Shown here: one piece after another, positions 1 to 7,816 of the stretch
Layout: every line of letters begins with the position of its first letter
Numbering within the stretch: the stretch's first letter is position 1
DNA from: Methylosinus trichosporium OB3b
GTDB lineage: Bacteria; Pseudomonadota; Alphaproteobacteria; Rhizobiales; Beijerinckiaceae
Length of the DNA stretch: 64,000 bases
Assembly: GCF_002752655.1 (NCBI RefSeq)
Contig: NZ_CP023737.1
Span: 2,256,001-2,320,000, forward strand
Reading direction: 5' to 3'
Notes under the pieces: model-generated
The model's database searches: none
What the model was told of the DNA's origin: nothing
What the model saw: only the letters and a program-made list of their open reading frames with translations
Translations under genes and position numbers: made by a program

Positions 1-1
1 G

Positions 2-40
2 CTTCCCGGCGTGCGCTTCGCCGCCGCGCTCGAATTCTGA
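2..40 (+). CDS. C-terminal end of a probable outer-membrane protein (partial)
   Basis: Only the last 12 codons and the TGA stop are inside the window; the frame reads LPGVRFAAALEF. Alternating hydrophobic residues and a terminal phenylalanine are the usual signature of the last strand of an outer-membrane beta-barrel. That is an inference from 12 residues; the gene body lies outside the window. Confidence 0.45.
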   Translation, partial: LPGVRFAAALEF

Positions 41-374
41 TCGGAGCCAAGGCTCTCTCCGGCGCGCATCAGAGCATGAGTGCACAAAGAGCGAGCCTGA
101 AGGCTCGCAGTCCAGATGCGGCCAGGGACCGCGAGCCTTCAGGCTCGCTCTCGAAACAGATCACTGGTGGGGTGGGTATATGGTCCGATCGCCGCATTCA
201 CTGCGCGCCTCGAAGGCTCGCTCGGCGGGCGTCGGATTCCTCCTCGCTCCGCCCCATTGTCGCGACAACGAGGCGGAGGAGGCGGATCGAGTGTCGACTT
301 TTACAAGTCGGCGATCAACGCCAAGCCGTGGGCTTCAGCAAGGAAGCCGCAGTCGGATAGGCGAAGGATCGTCG
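41..374. other. Intergenic region with repeats, no gene seen
   Basis: About 330 bases between the preceding gene end and the small membrane protein gene. It holds a pair of REP palindromes at 91-148 (listed separately) and degenerate half copies near 205-225. Open frames here are driven by GC composition and have no ribosome binding site or protein-like composition. Confidence 0.6.
91..148. repeat. REP-type palindrome pair
   Basis: Two copies of an 18-bp palindrome (GCGAGCCTGAAGGCTCGC at 91-108 and GCGAGCCTTCAGGCTCGC at 131-148) separated by 22 bases. The pair recurs at 29291-29349, and single units occur at 37072-37089 and 51197-51214. The recurrent left flank GGACC (or GGGCC) before the TTC-type unit shows that these are copies of one element, not chance hairpins. 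Confidence 0.85.
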
Positions 375-557
375 TTACTGAATCATCTTCACGGTGCGGC
401 CGACGCCCGGATCGGTGCCATTGCCCGTTCCGTTGGTGCCCGCCGGAGAAATCCAGTCCGGAACCTTCGTCAGCATGATGATGACGAAGGCGACAATTCC
501 GACCATCCACAGAACGGTCTTGCCGATTTCCGAGCTGCTGTGTCCGATGGTTGACAT
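375..557 (-). CDS. Small single-span membrane protein of unknown function
   Basis: A 60-residue protein with one clear hydrophobic span (about residues 13-30, VLWMVGIVAFVIIMLTKV) followed by a Gly/Asn/Thr-rich tail. The start is well supported: GGAGG lies 8 bases before the ATG. The frame is short and the family is not recognised; it could be a small stress or envelope peptide. It stands alone, with the next gene on this strand more than 200 bases upstream. Confidence 0.6.
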   Translation of the reverse strand: MSTIGHSSSEIGKTVLWMVGIVAFVIIMLTKVPDWISPAGTNGTGNGTDPGVGRTVKMIQ

Positions 558-770
558 GTGACGATCCTCCGAATTTTGGTGTGTTATTTGTTGTTACTCG
601 ATGCGCCGCATCGGCGTGAAGCCTACACCAACTCTTCGGCCGATACAATGTGGCATGAGCGCGCGCGACGAGATTTCGCAGAGCCGCCTCAGACGCGAGC
701 GAGGGCGCGCGCGATCGCTCCCGAGACGCGGATGGCGCGGCTCGGTTGGGCTTGCGTCATGGTAGCGCGC

Positions 771-1655
771 TCAGTCGCGGTGGGCGAGGTAGAATTCGAG
801 CATGGCGACGGCCGCCCGACGATCGGCGTCGGCGGCGCGGGACAGAGCGGCGGCGTGCAGATCGACGATCCATTGATCGGTGGGCCGGTCGCCGGCGGCC
901 TCGCGCGCCAGCGTCAGATACATGAGGCCGCGCGCCCGCTGCGGCGGGCCGCCGGCCTCGCCGTTGAACAAGAGATGGCCGAGCAGCGCCTGCGACGGGG
1001 CGTGGCCCTTGCGGGCGGAGAGATCGAGCCAGTTCGCGGCCTGGCGCGCATCCTTGGCGACGCCATTGCCGTCGAGATACATGCGCGCGAGATTATATTG
1101 CGCATCGGCGTTGCCGAAATAGGTGGCGGCGTAGCGGAAGAGATCGAAGGCGTGGCCGACGTCGGGCGCGATCTGCGCCGCGGCGATGCCCTCGAGATAA
1201 TAGACGCCGACGGCGACGAAGGCGCCGGCCGCCATCAGCCGCTCGCGCGGGCTCGGCTCGTCCTCGGCGAAATGCTCCACGAGCTTGGAGAAATAGGAAT
1301 AGGCCTTGGCGTCGTCGCGCACGACGCCGTCGCCGTCCGCATACATGCGGCCGAGCTTCCATTGCGCGAGCGATTCTCCGCCGTCGGCGGCGTAGCGCAA
1401 CGCCTCCAGCGACTTCTTCGTGTTGCCGGCGTGATAATTCTCGAGGCCGATGCGCAGCGCCGCGCGCGGATCCTTGAACATCGGCAGCGGCGCGGCGACC
1501 GCGGCGACATTGCGCGGCTCCGACGCGTCGAAGGCGAGCGCGCGCGAGCCGATGAGAAAGAGGCAGGCGAGGGAGCAGCCGAACGCGGCTCCCCGCATCC
1601 CGCGACGCCCGCCGGGCCGCGCCGTCGACGCAATCCGATGAAGAAACGCCATCAT
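771..1655 (-). CDS. exoR: ExoR-like periplasmic Sel1-repeat protein
   Basis: Signal peptide (a hydrophobic stretch ending near SRALA) followed by a mature part beginning FDASEP, then Sel1-like repeats such as SLAQWKLGRMYADGDGV, NADAQYNLARMYLDGNGV and HAPSQALLGHLLF. Order, spacing and length (about 290 residues) match rhizobial ExoR, the periplasmic repressor of the ExoS/ChvI (ChvG/ChvI) two-component system that controls exopolysaccharide and motility. The frame is open to 1733, but 26 extra N-terminal residues would precede the signal peptide, so I take the ATG pair at 1650-1655. No exoS/chvI lies in the window. The family call is firm; that it regulates polysaccharide here is inference. Confidence 0.75.
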   Translation of the reverse strand: MMAFLHRIASTARPGGRRGMRGAAFGCSLACLFLIGSRALAFDASEPRNVAAVAAPLPMFKDPRAALRIGLENYHAGNTKKSLEALRYAADGGESLAQWKLGRMYADGDGVVRDDAKAYSYFSKLVEHFAEDEPSPRERLMAAGAFVAVGVYYLEGIAAAQIAPDVGHAFDLFRYAATYFGNADAQYNLARMYLDGNGVAKDARQAANWLDLSARKGHAPSQALLGHLLFNGEAGGPPQRARGLMYLTLAREAAGDRPTDQWIVDLHAAALSRAADADRRAAVAMLEFYLAHRD

Positions 1656-2147
1656 ATCCGGCTTCGACTTTCTGACACGGCAGCCGCCCGCAGACGACGC
1701 ACTCGAACGCATTTTCAGGGCGTCGCCTCCCAAAGGATGCGACGGCCATCGAAACGAGCGCGCCTGTCCTCCGATGCGTCGAGCGCTCCGGAAGTCGTCT
1801 ACGCGTCCTCGATGACCTTGTGACGGCGCCGAGATTAGCGCAGCGTTTATGGCTGAAAAGGGGCGTCGCGCCGTTATCGCCGCGCGCGAAAACTTATCTC
1901 GGCGAGTGTTGCAACAAGGTCACAAATTTCGTGGCGGCGCCGGATGTTTTCGTCCGGATTGCTGCGCGCGCGGCTAAGCGCTGCGCCTTCCGGCGCCGGC
2001 CGCGTTCGGCCGACGGCTCTACGGCGCGCGGCGCGCTCGAGCTGCTGGCGCTGACGACGCGGTCGACCTATATTTCGCACCCGAGTCGGCGCAGGCGCCC
2101 GCCGGCCCGCCGCCATTCGCCGAGCGTCCGACGGAGCCGAACAGTCG
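1656..2147. other. Intergenic region, no gene seen
   Basis: Divergent intergenic stretch between the exoR-like gene and the NRAMP transporter, so it must contain both promoters. I see no convincing metal-regulator box, riboswitch or small gene. Overlapping open frames on both strands here lack start signals. Confidence 0.5.
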
Positions 2148-3479
2148 ATGCAGTCCGCCGCCACTCCCCACCTCGACGGAGCATTCGCCGCGACCAGAGG
2201 CGACATGCGCCGATCCGTGAGCGTGCCGCGCGACACCGCCGGACTGCGCCGGCTGTTCATTTTCTTCGGCCCCGGCTATCTCGTCGCCACCGGCTATATG
2301 GATCCGGGCAATTGGGCGACGGCGCTCGCCGGCGGCTCGAAATTCGGAACGTCGCTGCTGTTCGTCGCCGTGCTGTCGAGCCTGATGGCGATCGTGCTGC
2401 AATCGCTGACGGCGCGGCTCGGCCTCGGCGCCGGGCTCGATCTCGCCTCCGCCTGCCGCGCGCGCTTTCCGCGCCACGCCAATTTCGCGCTGTGGCTGCT
2501 CGCCGAGGCGGGCATTCTCGCCACCGACCTCGCCGAGGTGATCGGCACGGCGATCGGCCTGCAATTGCTGTTCGGCCTGCCGCTCGCCGCCGGCGTTGTG
2601 GTGACGCTGCTCGACACCTTCCTCGTGCTCGCCTTCGAGCGCGCCGGTTTTCGCAAGATCGAGCTGTTCGTCGTGGCGATGCTCGGCGTCATCGCCCTCT
2701 CCTTCGGCGCGCAGCTGGCGCTCGCCGAGCCCAGCCTGGCGGCGATCGCGGAAGGGCTCGTCCCGAGCCGAGCCTTCTTCGAAAATCCGGAGATGCTCTA
2801 TATCGGCCTCGGCATTCTCGGCGCGACGGTGATGCCGCATAATCTCTTTCTGCACTCTTATATCGTGCAGACGCGCGCCGTCGGCGCCTCGCTGGACGAG
2901 AAGCGCGAGGCGATCGATTTCGCCGTGCTCGACAGCACCCTCGCTCTGATGATCGCGCTCGTCATCAACGGCTCGATCCTGGTGCTGGCGGCGGCAGCCT
3001 TCCACGCCACCGGCCATACCGAGGTCGCCGAGCTCGGCGAGGCCTATCGGCTGATCGCGCCGCTGCTCGGCGCGCCGATCGCGGCGAAGCTGTTCGCCGT
3101 GGCGCTGATCGCCTGCGGGCTCAACTCCACGGTGACGGCGACCCTCGCCGGCCAGATCGTGATGGAGGGCTTCGTCCATATCCGCATGCGGCCGGCCCTG
3201 CGCCGGCTGGTCACCCGGCTCATCGCCATCCTGCCGGCCGTCGCCGTCACGCTCATCGCCGGCGAAGCCGCGACGGCGCGGCTGCTGGTGCTGAGCCAGG
3301 TGGTGCTGAGCCTCACCCTTCCTTTCGCGGTCGCGCCGCTCGTCTGGTTCACCGCCTCGCGGCGCATGATGGGCGAGCTGACCGCGCCACGCGCCACCAC
3401 TGCCGTCGCCGCCGTCATCGCCGTGGCCATCATCGCGCTCAACGGCAAGCTGCTGCTGGACGCGTTCTCGGGGAATTGA
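2148..3479 (+). CDS. mntH: NRAMP-family divalent metal/H+ symporter
   Basis: Inner-membrane transporter of about 443 residues with the two NRAMP metal-site motifs, DPGN at residues 52-55 (first helix) and MPHN at 229-232 (sixth helix), and about eleven hydrophobic spans. NRAMP proteins import Mn2+ or Fe2+ with protons. The ATG at 2148 has a poor ribosome site; an in-frame ATG at 2205 has AGAGG just before it and may be the real start, which would remove 19 residues ahead of the first helix without loss of the fold. It is a single gene; the two small genes downstream look unrelated. The metal specificity is inferred from family only. Confidence 0.88.
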   Translation: MQSAATPHLDGAFAATRGDMRRSVSVPRDTAGLRRLFIFFGPGYLVATGYMDPGNWATALAGGSKFGTSLLFVAVLSSLMAIVLQSLTARLGLGAGLDLASACRARFPRHANFALWLLAEAGILATDLAEVIGTAIGLQLLFGLPLAAGVVVTLLDTFLVLAFERAGFRKIELFVVAMLGVIALSFGAQLALAEPSLAAIAEGLVPSRAFFENPEMLYIGLGILGATVMPHNLFLHSYIVQTRAVGASLDEKREAIDFAVLDSTLALMIALVINGSILVLAAAAFHATGHTEVAELGEAYRLIAPLLGAPIAAKLFAVALIACGLNSTVTATLAGQIVMEGFVHIRMRPALRRLVTRLIAILPAVAVTLIAGEAATARLLVLSQVVLSLTLPFAVAPLVWFTASRRMMGELTAPRATTAVAAVIAVAIIALNGKLLLDAFSGN

Positions 3480-3534
3480 GCTTGGCGCCCGCTTCGCATG
3501 TCGCGGCGGATGATCCTATGACGAAGGCGATCCG

Positions 3535-3702
3535 ATGACAGTCGCGCAGCTGATCGAAGCTCTCAAAGACATGCCGGCCGAAGCCGTGATCGTGCTCGAA
3601 GGCGACGGCGGCTTCGCCCGTCTCGCGCGCATCGATCTCGAGAAGAGCCCGATGGCGGGCCTGCCGGACGAGGTGGTTCTCTCGACGGATGCCGAGGAGT
3701 GA
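3535..3702 (+). CDS. Small 55-residue protein of unknown function
   Basis: The frame begins MTVAQLIEALKDMPAEAVIVLEGDGG and ends at TGA 3700-3702. The protein is acidic and looks folded, like short proteins often found beside toxin-antitoxin or mobile genes. It is followed after 5 bases by another small gene on the same strand, so the two are probably co-transcribed. A purine-rich stretch (AAGGCG) sits before the ATG. I do not recognise a function. Confidence 0.5.
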   Translation: MTVAQLIEALKDMPAEAVIVLEGDGGFARLARIDLEKSPMAGLPDEVVLSTDAEE

Positions 3703-3707
3703 GGCCA

Positions 3708-3869
3708 GTGGCCATTCCCGACATGACCGACGAAGAGATCGACGCTGCTGTCGCCTCCGATCCCGACTGGGCGGAGCTGGAGCCGATCGACTGGACCCGA
3801 GCGGAAGTCGTCACGCCGCCCAAGGCGGCCGGCGCTTTCACGACCGGCGGCGTGAATTCAGCCGATTGA
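3708..3869 (+). CDS. Small protein resembling a truncated BrnA/DUF4415-type antitoxin
   Basis: A GTG start 5 bases after the preceding stop gives 53 residues containing MTDEEIDAAVASDPDW and a DWTRAEVVTPPK segment. In DUF4415/BrnA-like antitoxins such an acidic stretch precedes a ribbon-helix-helix DNA-binding tail; here the frame stops about 14 residues after PPK with no such tail, and a dispersed repeat begins 24 bases later. It may therefore be a broken antitoxin. No toxin is seen next to it. The resemblance is from memory of the family and moderate at best. Confidence 0.4.
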   Translation: MAIPDMTDEEIDAAVASDPDWAELEPIDWTRAEVVTPPKAAGAFTTGGVNSAD

Positions 3870-3893
3870 CGGGGCTGAAACGGACGCTGGGGC

Positions 3894-3971
3894 GTCATTG
3901 CGAGCAACGCGAAGCCAATCCAGAGCGGCGGGCGGGTTCTGGATTGCTTCGCCGCTTCGCTCCTCGCAATG
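3894..3971. repeat. Dispersed intergenic repeat (GTCATTGCGAG type)
   Basis: Begins GTCATTGCGAGCAACGCGAAG, continues CCAATCCAGAG, and returns as the complementary half CTGGATTGCTTCGC ... CTCGCAATG, so it folds into one long imperfect hairpin. A second copy lies at 31775-31846. It sits between the small genes and the TonB receptor gene, which converge on it. Confidence 0.8.
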
Positions 3972-3984
3972 CCGCCCTGTTCCG

Positions 3985-6246
3985 TCAGAATGGCAGCGGG
4001 CCGCTGATCGTCACGCGCACGGCCGGAGGCTCCATGGGCTTGAAGTGCCGGTCCATCACGCCGACCGCGCAGACATTGCTCGACACGAGGCCCGCCTTGC
4101 AGAGGCCGTAGAGCTTATCCGTCGGCAGCAGTGAGCCATAACCGTAAGTGATCATGTCCGAGCGGGAATTGGTGATGTTGAAAGCGTCCGCCTGAATGCT
4201 GTAGCCATTGTCGAAGCGATAGCCGACACGCAGGTTCAGCGTGCCGGTCGCCGGCGATTTGATCTGACCGTCCTCGGTCAGAGGACGCTCGCCGAGGTAG
4301 CGATAGCGCAGCGCCGCGAAGGGGCCCAACGCCTCGCCGACCTCGACTTGACCCATGGCGATGATATTGGGCGCATTGTCGAGGTAATTGCCCGGCGCAT
4401 TGCCGATCAGAGCCCCATAGCCGGCGGCGCCGGAAGCGACGAGAGCGGCGTAGTTGGCCGCCGTCTCGCTGTCATAGCCGCGATAACGCGCATGCGAGAG
4501 CGACACGCTGCCTTCGGCTCGCAACCAGGACGCGGGCGCGTAGTGATTGATGATCTCGATGCCGTAGCGTCGGCTCGGACGACCATAGATCGTGCTGCCA
4601 GAATCGCCTTCGAACTGATTTTCCGAATCATTGTCCAGCCACCAGAGAGCGACCGAGGTTTCGAGTCCGTCGACGAATCGCGAGGTCTTCGCGCCGACCT
4701 CGGCGCCGCGCTGCTTGACGAGCAGAGGGATGGGCGACGCCGCCGACCCGTCCGAAGGAGCGAGATGCGTGACGGTGCCGCGCGCGTCGGTCGAATGGTA
4801 GCCTTCGCCGAAGTTGAGGTAGAACTCCGTCCGCTCGAACGGCCCGAGGACGAGGCCGAATTTGGGGCTGCCCATGGTCCCGCTCGAGGAGCCGCTGTTC
4901 GCGGGCCCCGTCAAGATCGGATTGCCGAACTCGTCCTTGGGCGCGGAGAGCGCATCTTGGAGGCTGCCGACGCTGGCGGCGAAATAGTCGAAGCGCACGC
5001 CGCCGGTGGCGCGCAGCCAGGGAGCGAAATGGACGGTCGTATCGGTCCACAGGCTGACATTGCCCTCCGCGACCTGATTATTGGAGACCGTGTCGTAGGG
5101 CGTGCGATGGTAGGTGTCCTGGAGGCCGAGACGAATATTGTCGTAGCGGCTCTGCAGGCCGATGCGCGATTCGACCGGCAGGCCGGCGAGCTCGTATTTA
5201 TAGGCGTGCTGGGCGTTGACGCCGAGCACGGTGCGCCGGTCGAATTGGCGGAACTGGTCGCCGAGATCGGGGTTGGACAGGAAATAGGTGAAATTATTAT
5301 AAAGATCGAGCGTCGAGCGGATGGCGTAGGCTTCGACGCGCGAGGAATGGGCGCCGTCGACCTGACTCCAGCGCGCCGACAGGCTGAAGCGGCTCGCGTC
5401 GCCGCCGTCGGTGCGATCGACATTGCCCCAGAGGGGAAGCTGGCCGCTATAGACGGCGCGCTCGGGAATCTGATCGGTCGAATACCAGCGATTGGCGTAG
5501 GCCATGCCGGTGATCGACACGCCGTCCTCCTGCGTGCCGTGCGACCAACGCATCACGCCGTTGATCTTGCGCGTCTCATCGGGCCGCGTCCAGGGGCCGT
5601 CATAGACGCTCGATTCGATCGCCGTCAGCAGGCTGCCGCCATGAACGTCATAGGATTTGATCCCGAGCAGCCGGCCATAGGCGAAGCTGCCGCCCGTCGC
5701 CCGGAACAAGCCGGAATCGAGCTTGTCGATATATTGCATGTCGACGGCGCCGGCCGAGGAGAAGTCGCCTTTGTCGGCGTAATAAGGGCCCTTGCGCCCG
5801 ACGACCGAGGAGAGAAGCTCTGGGATCAGGAAATTGGCGTCGGCGTAGCCCTGGCCATGGCCATGGGTGCGCATGTTGATCGGCATTCCGTCCAAGGTGA
5901 GCGAGAAATCGGTGCCGTGATCGAGCTGGAAGCCGCGCAGAAAATATTGATTGGCCTTGCCCTCGCCGCTGTGCTGCGTGACCGAGAGGCCGGGCACGAT
6001 CTCGAGCGCCTCGCCCGGGCGGGCGAAAGGAACGGCGTTGACGGCCTGGCCGCTGAAGACGGTCTCGCTGGCGGCCTCGATCCTCACCGGCTGCTTCTGT
6101 TCGATTTTCGCGCGCGCCGCGGCGGCGGCCGGCGTCGCCGCCGCGATATCGATATCCGGCAGGGCCTCTTGCGCGACGGCCGAGCCTCCGAGCAGCGCGG
6201 CCGTCATGGCCAGCGCCGAAATGCCTGAACGAAGCCCAACGCTCAT
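3985..6246 (-). CDS. TonB-dependent outer-membrane receptor, probably for nickel
   Basis: 753 residues: a signal peptide ending AVAQ, a plug domain from about residue 55 (VPGLSVTQHSGEGKANQYFLRGF, then LDGMPIN) and a 22-strand-type barrel ending in F. A His-rich plug segment, MRTHGHGQGYADANF, could bind metal. The gene lies directly downstream of nikR on the same strand, and a perfect NikR operator sits 15 bases before its ATG, so nickel (or cobalt) uptake repressed by Ni-NikR is the natural reading. GGGGGGA serves as the ribosome site. No inner-membrane nickel transporter is in the window. The receptor family is certain; the substrate is inferred from operator and neighbour. Confidence 0.88.
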   Translation of the reverse strand: MSVGLRSGISALAMTAALLGGSAVAQEALPDIDIAAATPAAAAARAKIEQKQPVRIEAASETVFSGQAVNAVPFARPGEALEIVPGLSVTQHSGEGKANQYFLRGFQLDHGTDFSLTLDGMPINMRTHGHGQGYADANFLIPELLSSVVGRKGPYYADKGDFSSAGAVDMQYIDKLDSGLFRATGGSFAYGRLLGIKSYDVHGGSLLTAIESSVYDGPWTRPDETRKINGVMRWSHGTQEDGVSITGMAYANRWYSTDQIPERAVYSGQLPLWGNVDRTDGGDASRFSLSARWSQVDGAHSSRVEAYAIRSTLDLYNNFTYFLSNPDLGDQFRQFDRRTVLGVNAQHAYKYELAGLPVESRIGLQSRYDNIRLGLQDTYHRTPYDTVSNNQVAEGNVSLWTDTTVHFAPWLRATGGVRFDYFAASVGSLQDALSAPKDEFGNPILTGPANSGSSSGTMGSPKFGLVLGPFERTEFYLNFGEGYHSTDARGTVTHLAPSDGSAASPIPLLVKQRGAEVGAKTSRFVDGLETSVALWWLDNDSENQFEGDSGSTIYGRPSRRYGIEIINHYAPASWLRAEGSVSLSHARYRGYDSETAANYAALVASGAAGYGALIGNAPGNYLDNAPNIIAMGQVEVGEALGPFAALRYRYLGERPLTEDGQIKSPATGTLNLRVGYRFDNGYSIQADAFNITNSRSDMITYGYGSLLPTDKLYGLCKAGLVSSNVCAVGVMDRHFKPMEPPAVRVTISGPLPF

Positions 6247-6260
6247 TGCGTCCCCCCGAC

Positions 6261-6288
6261 GTATGATTTTTTTATATTTTCATCATAC
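6261..6288. promoter_or_regulatory. NikR operator
   Basis: GTATGA (6261-6266), 16 bases, TCATAC (6283-6288). This is exactly the GTATGA-N16-TCATAC dyad established for E. coli NikR. It lies 15-42 bases upstream of the TonB receptor ATG, where the T/A-rich spacer probably also supplies the -10 region, so bound NikR would block transcription. Confidence 0.92.
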
Positions 6289-6358
6289 GATCGGGCGTGA
6301 CGTCAAGGCCACGTAAGAAATAGCCGCAGTTGTTGCATATCGGCAACAGCGATCCGGG

Positions 6359-6820
6359 TCAGTCGTGGCTGTGGCCGTGGCTGTGAACCTGCGCGCCATG
6401 GCCCGCCGCGGGAGCATGCGCCTCGGCCGGAGCGACGACCAGCTGGCCGTAGCGCACGCCGCGCTCGCCGATCACATGGCTGGCGAAATGCTCGACCTCG
6501 GATTTGGCGCCGCGCAGCAGCGACACCTCGAGGCAGGTTTCGGCGTCGACATGCACATGCAGCGTGGCGATGGAGAGGTCGGCGTGGCTGTGATGATCGC
6601 TCGTCAGCCGTTTCGACAATTGCCGCGTGTCATGGTCGTAGAGATAGACGAGCGCGCCGATGCAGGGGCGGTCGCCGTCCTCGGACCGGGGCCGCTCGAG
6701 CAGTCCGGCGCGCACGAGGTCGCGCACGGCCTCCGAGCGGTTCTGATGTCCACTGGCCTCCATGTAGCGATCGAGGCACGCCATCAGATCGTCGTCTATG
6801 GTCAGGGTGACCCGTTGCAC
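6359..6820 (-). CDS. nikR: Nickel-responsive regulator NikR
   Basis: 153 residues: an N-terminal ribbon-helix-helix domain (MQRVTLTIDDDLMACLDRYM, then NRSEAVRDLVR) and a C-terminal ACT-like nickel-binding domain. The high-affinity nickel ligands are visible: H76 or H77, H88, H90 and C96 (LHVHVDAETC), matching E. coli H76, H87, H89 and C95. The protein ends in an extra His-rich tail (HGAQVHSHGHSHD) that may store metal. It starts at GTG 6820 with GGAG upstream; an overlapping ATG at 6833 is in another frame. The downstream TonB gene carries its operator. No second operator is seen in front of nikR itself. Confidence 0.93.
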   Translation of the reverse strand: MQRVTLTIDDDLMACLDRYMEASGHQNRSEAVRDLVRAGLLERPRSEDGDRPCIGALVYLYDHDTRQLSKRLTSDHHSHADLSIATLHVHVDAETCLEVSLLRGAKSEVEHFASHVIGERGVRYGQLVVAPAEAHAPAAGHGAQVHSHGHSHD

Positions 6821-7131
6821 GGCCGCGCTCCATTTGCATTATGCCTTTGTTCTAGCTGAGTGACAATGCGGCGGCAATCACGCTTTTGACGGCAGGAGCC
6901 AGCGCCGGGGGAAAGCTCTGGCCCCCTTGGAAAATGCGATCTTGGACTCTTGCGGATAATCTAGGCCGTGACTAGGTTGATTGCGCCGCGCGCCGAAGCG
7001 AAGTCGAATGCAGGCGCGCCGGGGCGAGCGGCGCGAAGTGTCGATCGACGCATGTCGCCGCGTCGTCACGCGCTCACCATATCTTCGAGCGGCTCCCGTT
7101 ACGGCGCGGGATCAACGGGAACGCGGGTTCG

Positions 7132-7776
7132 ATGCAACCATATGAAAAGCTCCTGCTGGAGAATAAAGCGTGGGCGCAAGAAAAAAAGCTGAAGGAGCCA
7201 GATTACTTCGAGCGGCTCGCAGCGGATCAGAGACCTGAGTTTCTCTGGATCGGCTGCTCCGACAGCCGCGTTCCCGCCGACATCATCATCAACGCCGAGC
7301 CCGGCGTGATCTTCGCGCATCGCAATATCGCCAATCAGGTGATCGCCACCGATTTCAACTGCCTCAGCGTCATCCAATACGCCGTCGATGTGCTGAAGGT
7401 CGGCCATGTCATCGTCTGCGGACATTACAATTGCGGCGGCGTGCGCGCCGCGCTCGAACGGCAGAAGCCCGAGCTCACCCTCGTCAACAAATGGCTGATG
7501 CACATCAAGGACGTGTATCGGCTGCATCGCGAGGAGATCGAATCCCAGCCGACCGAGAAGCAAAAGGCCGACCGGCTGGTCGAGCTGAACGTCATCGAGC
7601 AGGTCCGCAACCTTTCTCACATGTCCATCATCCAGAACGCCTGGAAGCATGATCAGCGCCCGACGCTGCATGGCTGGGTCTATGCGCTGCACGACGGCGT
7701 CCTCAAGCAGCTGATCGTTTTGCCGCCCGGCAGCGAGATCGACGTCATCTATCAGCAGGACGACGCGCAGACGTGA
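7132..7776 (+). CDS. can: Beta-class carbonic anhydrase
   Basis: Cytoplasmic zinc enzyme that interconverts CO2 and bicarbonate. The zinc and catalytic residues are present: C42, D44 and R46 in GCSDSR, and H98 and C101 in GHYNCGG. The length of 214 residues is normal for the Can type. The SulP transporter gene follows 40 bases later on the same strand, so the pair probably forms an operon that imports bicarbonate (or another anion) and equilibrates it with CO2. About 310 bases separate it from nikR, divergently, and I see no gene there. Confidence 0.95.
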   Translation: MQPYEKLLLENKAWAQEKKLKEPDYFERLAADQRPEFLWIGCSDSRVPADIIINAEPGVIFAHRNIANQVIATDFNCLSVIQYAVDVLKVGHVIVCGHYNCGGVRAALERQKPELTLVNKWLMHIKDVYRLHREEIESQPTEKQKADRLVELNVIEQVRNLSHMSIIQNAWKHDQRPTLHGWVYALHDGVLKQLIVLPPGSEIDVIYQQDDAQT

Positions 7777-7816
7777 CCTGATCGCGCCAGCTGATCGACT
7801 TTTAGGAGAGACGCGC

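Noticed and set aside
558..1823. Long plus-strand open frame opposite the exoR-like gene
   Set aside because: It is a GC-driven antisense shadow: Arg/Gly/Ala/Glu-rich without domains, while the minus strand encodes clear Sel1 repeats.
1824..2147. Possible manganese riboswitch or MntR box ahead of the NRAMP gene
   Set aside because: I could not find the conserved riboswitch core or a convincing dyad by eye.
4348..6228. 626-codon plus-strand frame opposite the nickel TonB receptor
   Set aside because: Composition is random-like, and the minus strand has a complete receptor with signal peptide, plug and barrel.
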